9,285 nt of DNA from Chromatiales bacterium (GTDB taxonomy: Bacteria; Pseudomonadota; Gammaproteobacteria; Thiohalospirales; Thiohalospiraceae): contig JALSRO010000369.1 in NCBI GenBank assembly GCA_026984715.1, forward strand, positions 1 through 9,285. Reading direction: 5' to 3'. A program made the position numbers and the translations under genes. This document shows, piece after piece, positions 1 through 5,771 of this stretch. A model generated the notes under the pieces. That model ran no database searches, was not told the DNA's origin, and saw only the letters and a list, made by a program, of their open reading frames with translations. Numbering within the stretch: position 1 is the stretch's first letter; the number at the start of each line of letters is the position of its first letter.

Positions 1-721
1 GTACTCCGCTGATACGCCGCGCCCACGGCTCTGCCGGCAGCAGGTAGACGGCATATTGCGTCGTTTTTCTTTCCGGTTGTAGCTGCCGGGCCTTGGCCAT
101 GTCATCATCATACCCCTGTTTCAGGCGGATGAAGATGTCGCTTTCGCGGACAAATGCCAATGGGTCTGCATAGGGTTGCAAGCTGCGGAACAGCCGATCG
201 GGTGGAAAATGGAGATCCTCCACGCTGGCGCCATAACCGTTGTAATTGAGGTAGATTCCCAGCTGGCGCAGTTGCTCCAGCTGTTCCTCATTCAGCGCGA
301 GGGGTGCCGCAGCGGCACGGGCGCTGTTGTCCAGATTATCACCGAATGCTCCCACCGCCGCCCAGGCAGGGAACTTTTGTTCGAGATGCTGGTTGACCAG
401 CAGGCTGGTACAGACTGTGGGCCGGGTATCGATGGTTGCCGTCAGGGCGGGAGAATCCGGAATCTCTCCGGCGAAGTGGTGGTCGAAGTAGTGTACGGAG
501 GCCCCACGTTCCAATATCCGGCACAGATCCTCACGGTTCTTGTCGAGGGAGATGTCGAGCACCACCACACTGTCACCGGCCCCGGCCCTTACCCGCTCGA
601 GCAGGTTGATATCCCGTTTGACCCCCGTAACCAGTACAGAGTCGAGAGGTTGCTCCAGGCGCAGTTGCTGCAGTGCGCAGATCCCGTCGGCATCGCCATT
701 GAAGACATCGATATTGGCCAT
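1..721 (-). CDS. DHH-family phosphoesterase, 3' end cut by window edge
   Basis: 240 N-terminal residues are visible and the C-terminus lies beyond position 1. The protein begins MANIDVFNGDADGICAL. The D-x-D of DHH motif I is at residues 10-12 (NGDADG), a further conserved Asp lies in VVLDISLD (D56), the signature FDHH is at 79-82, and GAFGDNLDN near 125-131 fits the following metal-binding motif. All the metal ligands expected of a manganese-dependent DHH phosphoesterase domain therefore appear present. Family members cleave phosphodiester bonds in small nucleotides, nanoRNA or cyclic dinucleotides; the substrate here cannot be told. The start at 721 is chosen because the conserved N-terminal strand begins directly after it and a GGGGAAG purine run lies about 4-10 bases upstream. 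The gene follows the tRNA-Gly gene on the same strand by about 90 bases, and no clear terminator separates them. The family is firm, the precise role unknown. Confidence 0.88.
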   Translation of the reverse strand, partial: MANIDVFNGDADGICALQQLRLEQPLDSVLVTGVKRDINLLERVRAGAGDSVVVLDISLDKNREDLCRILERGASVHYFDHHFAGEIPDSPALTATIDTRPTVCTSLLVNQHLEQKFPAWAAVGAFGDNLDNSARAAAAPLALNEEQLEQLRQLGIYLNYNGYGASVEDLHFPPDRLFRSLQPYADPLAFVRESDIFIRLKQGYDDDMAKARQLQPERKTTQYAVYLLPAEPWARRISGV

Positions 722-812
722 CTATCTTCCCCAGAAGCAGTTCAGGCTATGATAATGTGTTATTCCCTCCGACACGAACGGATTTTTCCGGGAATCACCA
801 TGCGGGAAGGGT

Positions 813-886
813 TGGAGCGGGTGATGGGAATCGAACCCACGTCATCAGCTTGGGAAGCTGAGGTTCTACCATTGAACTACACCCGC
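813..886 (-). tRNA. glyU: tRNA-Gly (anticodon CCC), CCA encoded
   Basis: A complete cloverleaf can be folded on the minus strand. The acceptor arms are GCGGGTG (880-886) and CACCCGC (817-823). The D stem is GTTC/GAAC. The anticodon stem is TCAGC/GCTGA with loop TTCCCAA, giving anticodon CCC (complement at 852-854). The T stem is GTGGG/CCCAT with one G-T pair and loop TTCGATT. The discriminator T is at 816 and an encoded CCA end at 813-815. The sequence closely resembles Escherichia coli glyU, which reads GGG. The encoded CCA is typical of gammaproteobacterial tRNA genes. It is transcribed divergently from thiS, with 41 bases between them. Confidence 0.96.
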
Positions 887-891
887 GCGGT

Positions 892-904
892 AGAATAGTA
901 TTCT
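892..904. promoter_or_regulatory. 13-bp palindrome between tRNA-Gly and thiS; possible tRNA -10 region
   Basis: AGAATAGTATTCT is a perfect 6+1+6 palindrome in the 41-bp divergent gap. On the minus strand TACTAT (complement of 895-900) lies about 9 bases before the mature tRNA 5' end, followed by a G+C-rich stretch like the discriminator of stable-RNA promoters. No convincing -35 box is seen 16-18 bases further out. The plus strand TAGAAT at 891-896 could equally be a -10 for thiS but also lacks a good -35. The assignment is tentative. Confidence 0.25.
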
Positions 905-927
905 TATTCGGCCACAGTTTACCCATT

Positions 928-1128
928 ATGAATATCATACTCAACGGTGAACCCTATGAATTGGCCTCCGGAACCACCGTCAGTCAGCTGGTGGAGCGGT
1001 TGGGTCTGGCCGGGAAGCGTCTGGCCATCGAGATCGATCGGGAGATAGTGCCGCGCAGTGCCTACGGCAAAATCTGCTTCCGTGGCGGTGAGCGGGTCGA
1101 GATTGTCCATGCCATCGGTGGCGGATGA
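928..1128 (+). CDS. thiS: Sulfur-carrier protein ThiS (thiamine thiazole synthesis)
   Basis: A 66-residue ubiquitin-like protein of normal length for ThiS. It begins MNIILNGEPYEL (first beta hairpin) and ends VHAIGGG. The C-terminal glycines are the part that is adenylated by ThiF and converted to a thiocarboxylate, which donates sulfur to the thiazole ring. A free C-terminal Gly-Gly directly before the stop is diagnostic, and the motif ERVEIVHAIGGG is typical of the family. It is followed 48 bases later by thiG, its direct partner, the usual pairing. No strong Shine-Dalgarno sequence is visible before the start. There is no room for a TPP riboswitch in the 41 bases back to the tRNA, so the classic thi control element is absent here. 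Confidence 0.95.
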   Translation: MNIILNGEPYELASGTTVSQLVERLGLAGKRLAIEIDREIVPRSAYGKICFRGGERVEIVHAIGGG

Positions 1129-1176
1129 CGCCCCTTTGCGCCGGTTGAACTTCACTTTTTCAGGATACCAAACTCT

Positions 1177-1980
1177 ATGTCGAACAAATCGCATTCCCCT
1201 GCCGATGCTCCCCTGGTTATCGCCGGAGTGGAGTATCGCTCCCGCCTCCTGGTGGGGACGGGAAAATATCGTGATCTGGAGGAAACCAGAGAGGCCACAG
1301 AGGCCAGTGGCGCCGAGATCGTCACTGTGGCGATTCGCCGCTCCAATATCGGACAAAACCCTGACGAACCCAGTCTGCTGGAGGTGATTCCCCCGGACAG
1401 ATATACGATTCTGCCCAACACCGCCGGCTGTTATACGGCTGAAGATGCCGTGCGTACTTGCCGTCTGGCCCGGGAGCTGCTCGATGGGCATGATCTGGTG
1501 AAGCTGGAGGTGTTGGGGGACGAGAAGACCCTGTTTCCGGATGTGTTGCAGACTCTGGAAGCGGCGGAGACCTTGATCAAGGAGGGTTTCAAGGTGATGG
1601 TCTATACCAATGACGACCTGATCATCGCCAAGCGTTTTGAACAGATGGGTTGTGTTGCAGTAATGCCGCTGGCTGCGCCTATCGGCTCCGGGCTGGGGAT
1701 TCGCAACCCCTACAACATCCTCTCCATCGTAGAGGAGCTGGAAGTTCCCGTGCTGGTGGATGCGGGTGTCGGTACGGCGTCCGATGCCGCCGTGGCGATG
1801 GAGTTGGGGTGTGACGGGGTGCTGATGAACACCGCCATTGCCGGGGCGCAACAACCGGTATTGATGGCCTCCGCGATGAAGAAGGCGGTAGAGGCCGGTC
1901 GGCAGGCGTGGCTGGCTGGCCGTATTCCGCGCAAGCGTTTCGCCAGTGCATCCTCCCCTTTGAGCGGAACCTTCTTTTGA
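1177..1980 (+). CDS. thiG: Thiazole synthase ThiG
   Basis: A 267-residue TIM-barrel enzyme that condenses 1-deoxy-D-xylulose 5-phosphate, dehydroglycine (or iminoglycine) and the ThiS thiocarboxylate sulfur into the thiazole phosphate of thiamine. Visible landmarks are [10 protein letters not shown] (24-33), [13 protein letters not shown] (81-93), and LVKLEVLGD (107-115), with K109 the likely Schiff-base lysine. [16 protein letters not shown] follows (163-178), then [20 protein letters not shown] and the C-terminal [10 protein letters not shown]. The length fits the family. The first 12 residues are poorly conserved, so the exact start is less sure; AGGA at 1162-1165 is a weak ribosome-binding site. 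The gene follows thiS and ends 2 bases before the trmB start, so it probably shares one transcript with both. Confidence 0.96.
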   Translation: MSNKSHSPADAPLVIAGVEYRSRLLVGTGKYRDLEETREATEASGAEIVTVAIRRSNIGQNPDEPSLLEVIPPDRYTILPNTAGCYTAEDAVRTCRLARELLDGHDLVKLEVLGDEKTLFPDVLQTLEAAETLIKEGFKVMVYTNDDLIIAKRFEQMGCVAVMPLAAPIGSGLGIRNPYNILSIVEELEVPVLVDAGVGTASDAAVAMELGCDGVLMNTAIAGAQQPVLMASAMKKAVEAGRQAWLAGRIPRKRFASASSPLSGTFF

Positions 1981-1982
1981 GG

Positions 1983-2681
1983 ATGGGGTTGCCGCAGAGA
2001 GCCGGCCAGCCATACCGCCCGATCCGCAGTTTCGTGCGTCGGGAGGGGCGCATTACACCTTCCCAGCAACGGGCGCTGACACGCCTCTGGCCGCGCTACG
2101 GGCTGAATGCCGGTGAGCAGCCATTCGATTTTGCAGAAATCTTCGGTCGTCGGGCGCCCTGCATTCTGGAGATCGGTTTTGGTGACGGCGTTTCACTGCT
2201 GCAGCAGGCACAGGCCCATCCGGAGAACCATTATCTGGGTATCGAGGTGCATCGTCCCGGTGTGGGGCGGTTGCTGCATGCCATGGAAGGGGCGGGGGTG
2301 GAGAATGTAAGGGTCGTTTGCGAAGATGCGGTGTCGGTGTTGCGGCGGAATATTCCCGATCGGTCGCTGGATGTGGTTCAGCTGTTCTTTCCCGACCCCT
2401 GGCCCAAGAAGCGCCACCACAAACGGCGCATCGTGCAGCCGGATTTTGCGCAACTGGTGCGAAGCAAACTGCGCAGCGGAGGGCACTTTCATCTGGCGAC
2501 CGATTGGGAAGAGTATGCACAGCAGATGATGGGGGTGTTGGAGAGCACTCCCGGTTACCGCAACACTGCCGGCCGGGGGAATTTTCTGCCCCGGCCGGAC
2601 TCCAGGCCGTTGACCAAGTTCGAACTACGCGGGCAGCGGCTTGGCCATAGTGTTCGGGATTTGATCTTCGAGCGCCGGTAA
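1983..2681 (+). CDS. trmB: tRNA (guanine-N7-)-methyltransferase TrmB
   Basis: A 232-residue Rossmann-fold methyltransferase that makes m7G46 in the variable loop of tRNAs using S-adenosylmethionine. Diagnostic segments are PIRSFVRREGRIT (13-25), the SAM-binding LEIGFGDG (62-69), YLGIEVHRPGVG (84-95), QLFFPDPWPKKRHHKRR (133-149, the FPDPW family signature) and the C-terminal TKFELRGQRLGHSVRDLIFER. The order and wording match E. coli TrmB closely. The frame is open further upstream to 1908, inside thiG, but 1983 is chosen because family similarity begins just after it and it sits 2 bases after the thiG stop. GAGG abuts the start codon with no spacer, so initiation probably depends on translational coupling. 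Its TAA stop overlaps the next start as TAATG. Confidence 0.96.
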   Translation: MGLPQRAGQPYRPIRSFVRREGRITPSQQRALTRLWPRYGLNAGEQPFDFAEIFGRRAPCILEIGFGDGVSLLQQAQAHPENHYLGIEVHRPGVGRLLHAMEGAGVENVRVVCEDAVSVLRRNIPDRSLDVVQLFFPDPWPKKRHHKRRIVQPDFAQLVRSKLRSGGHFHLATDWEEYAQQMMGVLESTPGYRNTAGRGNFLPRPDSRPLTKFELRGQRLGHSVRDLIFERR

Positions 2682-3157
2682 TGGCAGATTCCGTGGTTGG
2701 CCAGATACTCCTCTTTGCTGCCGGCGCGGTAACCGCGATCATCTCCATGTGGCTGGGCAGTCTGGTCTTTTTTCGTCTGATGGAGCGGCGTGAAAGACGG
2801 CGGTTGCTTCAGACACAGCTGGCCGAGCTGGTTTCACAGGCCTACGAGGTCGAGCAGTGGTTGCGTCGTCTGCGCTCTGCCGAGCTGCTCAATGGTCCTC
2901 CGCTGGAAGAGCCTTCTCCCATGAAACAGGTGAACATGATCGCACGCCTGTTCGTTCCGGAGCTGCGTGCCGAGGTCAAGCGTCTCAACAGCGCCGTGGT
3001 GGCGTTCGAGGCGTGGGTGGAGCAGGGAGCGGCGGAAAAGCGCAGTGAGCGCCGTATCACCCAGGCGACCCTGGACAAGTATCCGGTGGTGCAGCGGGCA
3101 GTGCTGGAGTGCATAACCGAGCTTGCCAACAAGGCCGAGAGAGTAACAAGGAGATGA
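2681..3157 (+). CDS. Conserved-looking membrane-anchored protein of unknown function
   Basis: 158 residues that I do not recognise as a named family. One hydrophobic segment spans roughly residues 9-34, rich in Ile, Leu, Ala, Gly and Phe. It is followed at once by the basic cluster ERRERRR (35-41), so by the positive-inside rule the C-terminal part should be cytoplasmic. The rest is highly charged and probably helical or coiled coil, with many Glu, Arg and Leu (about 42-75 and 95-158). It holds the pattern MIARLFVPELRAEVKRLNSAVVAFEAWVEQG near 87-117. There are no Cys pairs, catalytic signatures or signal peptidase site. The start overlaps the trmB stop by one base (TAATG) and the stop is 4 bases before ycgL, so it is firmly embedded in the operon and very likely real. 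A structural or scaffolding role at the inner membrane is only a guess. Confidence 0.8.
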   Translation: MADSVVGQILLFAAGAVTAIISMWLGSLVFFRLMERRERRRLLQTQLAELVSQAYEVEQWLRRLRSAELLNGPPLEEPSPMKQVNMIARLFVPELRAEVKRLNSAVVAFEAWVEQGAAEKRSERRITQATLDKYPVVQRAVLECITELANKAERVTRR

Positions 3158-3161
3158 GGCG

Positions 3162-3413
3162 ATGCAGTGTGCCGTCTATCGTTGCAGCAGGAAGGCGGAA
3201 ACCTATCTATACGTGGCGGTTGCGGAGGGCAAGGCCGATTTTTCGCGCGTGCCGGATGCCCTGCTGGACTCTCTTGGCAGGCGGGAACATGTCATGGATC
3301 TGGAGCTGACCCCGGAAAGAACCCTGGCGCGGGCGAACCGGGACGAGGTGGTGGCCGCGCTCCGGCGGCAGGGGTTCTTTCTGCAGATGCCCCCGCCGTT
3401 GCCGACCCTGTGA
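3162..3413 (+). CDS. ycgL: YcgL domain-containing protein
   Basis: 83 residues covering nearly all of the YcgL domain. It begins MQCAVYRCSRKAETYLYV, continues KADFSRVPDALLDSLG and LELTPERTLARANRDEVVAALRRQGFFLQMPPP, and ends just after the proline run. E. coli YcgL shows the same landmarks (CVIYRSSK..TYLYV, DFSRVPEEL, GYYLQLPPP). YcgL is a small conserved alpha/beta protein, largely restricted to Gammaproteobacteria, without an established biochemical role as far as I know. The start at 3162 is preceded by AAGGAG and GAGG purine runs. The 4-base gap from the preceding gene indicates co-transcription. No terminator hairpin with a T run is visible after the stop. Confidence 0.93.
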   Translation: MQCAVYRCSRKAETYLYVAVAEGKADFSRVPDALLDSLGRREHVMDLELTPERTLARANRDEVVAALRRQGFFLQMPPPLPTL

Positions 3414-3430
3414 GGGCATTGTTGCGATTA

Positions 3431-3461
3431 TTGCGCGACTTATACCGCCTGTTTCTATAGA
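3431..3461 (+). promoter_or_regulatory. Possible sigma-70-type promoter for prk
   Basis: TTGCGC (3431-3436) and TATAGA (3456-3461) resemble -35 and -10 boxes, but the 19-base spacing is longer than ideal. This is the only A+T-rich patch in the 126-bp gap before phosphoribulokinase. I could not assign a CbbR (LysR-type) operator with confidence. Confidence 0.3.
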
Positions 3462-3481
3462 ATATATCGGTCAACTATTGG

Positions 3482-3517
3482 GTTATGTCCGAATCCACGG
3501 GTTCGGGTATGGATAAC
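3482..3517 (+). promoter_or_regulatory. Stem-loop in the prk leader
   Basis: An outer stem GTTAT (3482-3486) with ATAAC (3513-3517) encloses an inner stem CCGAA (3489-3493) with TTCGG (3502-3506). T3494-G3501 and C3495-G3500 could add two further pairs. No T run follows, so it is not an intrinsic terminator. It lies 22 bases before the prk start and could be a 5' leader structure. It is visible as inverted repeats only; its function is unknown. Confidence 0.4.
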
Positions 3518-3526
3518 AAGTCAATC

Positions 3527-3538
3527 GGGAGAGTCTCC
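3527..3538 (+). promoter_or_regulatory. prk ribosome-binding site inside a small inverted repeat
   Basis: The Shine-Dalgarno GGGAGAG (3527-3533) is immediately followed by its own complement: GGAG (3528-3531), spacer AGT, CTCC (3535-3538), just before the ATG at 3540. The 4-bp hairpin could partly mask the site. Its short stem makes strong repression unlikely without help from the stem-loop upstream. Confidence 0.4.
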
Positions 3539-3539
3539 A

Positions 3540-4415
3540 ATGTCCGCAGAACATCCAGTTATCGCCGTGACCGGTTCCTCCGGTGCCGGTACCACTACCG
3601 TCAAAAACGCCTTCGAGCACATCTTCCACCGGGAAGGGATCAAGCCGCTGGTGATGGAGGGCGACAGTTTCCACAAGTATGACCGCGCAGAGATGAAGCG
3701 GGCAATCAAGGAGTATGCCGAAAAGGGTAAGACAATTAGCCACTTCGGCCCGGAGGCCAACCTGTTCGACAAGCTGGAGGAGACCTTCAAGACCTATGCA
3801 GAGACCGGTGGCTGCAAGCGTCGCTTCTACCTGCATAGTGACGAGGAGGCGGAGCCCTACGGGCAGAAGCCGGGCGAGTTCACCCCCTGGGAGGAGATCC
3901 CTCCGGGTACATCTGATCTGCTGTTCTATGAAGGCCTGCATGGCGGCGTGGTGGCCGGTGACATCGATGTCAGCAAGCACGTGGATCTGCTGGTGGGAGT
4001 GGTGCCGATTGTCAACCTGGAGTGGATCCAGAAGATCTTCCGCGACCATGGCCAGCGGGGCTATGCTCCCGAGGTCATCGTGGAGACCATCCTGCGCCGC
4101 ATGCCCGATTATGTGAACTACATCACACCGCAGTTCTCCCGCACCCACATCAACTTCCAGCGGGTGCCCACCGTGGATACCTCCAACCCCTTCATCGCCA
4201 GGGATATCCCCACTCCGGACGAGAGCTTCGTGGTGATCCGCTTCCGCTATCCCAAGGGGGTCGATTTCCCTTATCTTCTCGACATGATCGATGGCTCCTT
4301 CATGTCCCGCCCCAACACCTTGGTAGTGCCGGGAGGGAAGATGGGTTTTGCCATGGAGGTGGTGTTGACCCCGCTCATCCACGATCTGATCGAGAAGAAG
4401 AAGAGAGTCGGCTGA
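3540..4415 (+). CDS. prk: Phosphoribulokinase (class I, bacterial type)
   Basis: 291 residues, normal for the octameric bacterial class I enzyme, which phosphorylates ribulose 5-phosphate with ATP to give ribulose 1,5-bisphosphate for RuBisCO in the Calvin cycle. The P-loop is GSSGAGTTT (12-20). Conserved positions fall at exactly the numbers used for the Rhodobacter sphaeroides enzyme: R31, catalytic D42 in EGDSFH, H45, R49, K53, E131 in FYEGLHGG, and K165, R168, D169 and R173 in IQKIFRDHGQRG. Other hallmarks are YITPQFSRTHINFQRVPTVDTSNPF and NTLVVPGGKMG. As I recall it, the E. coli paralogue PrkB, which has no Calvin-cycle role, lacks Arg31 and Lys53, so their presence favours a true Calvin-cycle kinase. 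The gene stands alone, without cbbLS, transketolase or cbbR in view, with its own leader and a hairpin region behind it. Confidence 0.94.
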   Translation: MSAEHPVIAVTGSSGAGTTTVKNAFEHIFHREGIKPLVMEGDSFHKYDRAEMKRAIKEYAEKGKTISHFGPEANLFDKLEETFKTYAETGGCKRRFYLHSDEEAEPYGQKPGEFTPWEEIPPGTSDLLFYEGLHGGVVAGDIDVSKHVDLLVGVVPIVNLEWIQKIFRDHGQRGYAPEVIVETILRRMPDYVNYITPQFSRTHINFQRVPTVDTSNPFIARDIPTPDESFVVIRFRYPKGVDFPYLLDMIDGSFMSRPNTLVVPGGKMGFAMEVVLTPLIHDLIEKKKRVG

Positions 4416-4420
4416 CGGGA

Positions 4421-4468
4421 ATCCCGGCATCTAGCCGGGGTGCCGGCTCCGCGGTACCGCTCCCCGGC
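4421..4468 (+). terminator. G+C-rich hairpins after prk, possible terminator without T run
   Basis: ATCCCGGC (4421-4428) pairs with GCCGGGGT (4434-4441) around loop ATCTA, giving eight pairs including one T-G. It starts 6 bases after the prk stop. GCCGGGG (4434-4440) can instead pair perfectly with CCCCGGC (4462-4468), with the 10-bp palindrome GCGGTACCGC (4451-4460) between. The two folds exclude each other. No T tract follows either one, so a classical intrinsic terminator is not supported. A 3'-end-stabilising structure or a weak terminator is possible. Confidence 0.35.
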
Positions 4469-4563
4469 TCCCGCAGAAGGGTATGTGGACGGGGTCGCAC
4501 AGCAGGCGGATATCGATTGGCCGCGGGTAGGCTCCCGCATGACAAGAATCAGGGGTACGAACG

Positions 4564-5763
4564 ATGAATACAGATTTTCTGGTTATCGGCGCCAGCATTA
4601 CTGGCATCAATGTCGCTCGTGAACTCAAACAGCGATTCCCCGACACCACGGTGGTTGTCATCGACAAGGAGAGCGGCTGCGCGCGACACTCCAGCGGTCG
4701 CAACAGCGGGTTGCTGGATGCCGGGTTCTCCTGGTCGCCCGATACGCTGAAGGCCCGTTTCTGCAAACAGGGCAACCAGCAGTTGAGCGACTACTGTGAG
4801 CGGAACGGAATTCCACTGAACCGGTGCGGCGAACTGGTGATTGCCCGGGATGGGGACGAGCTGTCCGACCTGGACGAAATTCAGCGCCGCGCGGAAGGCA
4901 ACGGAGTGAAGCTGGAGCCGGTCACCGCGCGCCAGGCGCGGGAGATCGAACCGCGGGCGAGGGTACACGAGCAGGCGCTTTTCTTCCCCTCCTCTGCATC
5001 GGTCGACCCTGCTGCCGTCATGCGGCAGATGGAGCAGGATGCCCGCGATGCCGGTGTGAGGTTCTATTACGAGACAAGCTTTCTGCGCAAGGCGGGTGAC
5101 GAGTTCGTAACCACGCTGGGAACGGTGCAGGCGGGTTACGTGGTCAACTGCGCCGGTCTCTACGCCGACCAGATTGCGCAGCAGTTCGGTTTTGCCGGAA
5201 ACTATCGCCTGCTTCCCCTCAAACACAACTATCTGGAGTCCAGCGAAGTGCCGGGTGCCTTTCGTACCCATGTCACGGCGGCCGCCGATCTCTCCGGATC
5301 CTACCCCGGCACGCAGATCTTCCTGGGGGTGGATGGCAAGGCAAGGCTGGGGCCGGCCGTGAAGCCGGCGCTGTGGCGGGAGCAGTATCACGGCGCCGAG
5401 GGTTTTCATCCGTTCGAGATGTCCAGTGTCGTCACTACCGGTATCGGCCAGATGTTTCAGGGGGGAGGGGAGATCTGCCGGGCGTGCCTGCAACGCTTCA
5501 CCGGTAGCACCCACTCCCGCCTGATCACTGCCGGCAGCCGGCTGGTGGAGGGGATCAGGGCGAGCGACTATCGCGACTGGGCCCGCCCAGAGATCCAACC
5601 CCAGCTGGTGAATACCGAAACCCACCGGATGGTTTCGGACTTCATCGTCGAGGGAGATGGCAAATCGATGCATCTGCTGAATACCGTTTCGCCGGTGTTC
5701 ACGTGTGGTTTGCCTCTGGCCAGCCATATTTGCGACCAGGTGGCCGCCGCAACCGGCAGGTGA
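4564..5763 (+). CDS. FAD-dependent oxidoreductase, L-2-hydroxyglutarate oxidase (LhgO)-like
   Basis: 399 residues of the DAO/LhgO superfamily, which oxidise C-OH or C-N bonds with bound FAD. The N-terminal Rossmann segment is DFLVIGASITGINVARELK, with the acidic end of the second strand at IDKE (33-36). It is followed by the LhgO-type signature HSSGRNSGLLDAGF (42-55) and PDTLKARFCKQGN. Later landmarks match LhgO: GIPLNRCGELVIA, FPSSASVDPAAVM, YVVNCAGLYADQIA, LPLKHNYLE, FLGV.DG.ARLGP, and the C-terminal EGIRA, SDFIVEGDGKSMHLLNTVSP and PLASHICDQV. Two departures stand out. The glycine motif reads GASITG instead of GxGxxG. The His of the family's HAG is Asp (DAG, residue 52). AGGGG at 4551-4555 is the ribosome-binding site. 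It ends within the rfbG start region, so it is probably translated with the dehydratase, pointing to a sugar rather than a 2-hydroxyglutarate substrate. That link is inference; the family call is firm. Confidence 0.85.
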   Translation: MNTDFLVIGASITGINVARELKQRFPDTTVVVIDKESGCARHSSGRNSGLLDAGFSWSPDTLKARFCKQGNQQLSDYCERNGIPLNRCGELVIARDGDELSDLDEIQRRAEGNGVKLEPVTARQAREIEPRARVHEQALFFPSSASVDPAAVMRQMEQDARDAGVRFYYETSFLRKAGDEFVTTLGTVQAGYVVNCAGLYADQIAQQFGFAGNYRLLPLKHNYLESSEVPGAFRTHVTAAADLSGSYPGTQIFLGVDGKARLGPAVKPALWREQYHGAEGFHPFEMSSVVTTGIGQMFQGGGEICRACLQRFTGSTHSRLITAGSRLVEGIRASDYRDWARPEIQPQLVNTETHRMVSDFIVEGDGKSMHLLNTVSPVFTCGLPLASHICDQVAAATGR

Positions 5764-5771
5764 TTGGGACT

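Noticed and set aside
176..898. A 240-codon plus-strand open frame covering the DHH gene and the tRNA
   Set aside because: It is antisense to the DHH gene, and its C-terminal translation (GIEPTSSAWEAEVLPLNYTR) is simply the reverse complement of tRNA-Gly, a well-known false protein ending.
887..1176. TPP riboswitch upstream of thiS or thiG
   Set aside because: The 41-base and 48-base gaps are too short and lack the conserved CUGAGA-type core.
919..2013. A 364-codon minus-strand open frame opposite thiS and thiG
   Set aside because: It is fully antisense to two clear genes, is rich in His/Gln/Arg as expected of an antisense shadow, and matches no family.
3483..4430. A 315-codon minus-strand open frame opposite prk
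   Set aside because: Antisense shadow of a strongly conserved gene; its composition (many His, Asp, Val, Leu) has no recognisable motif.
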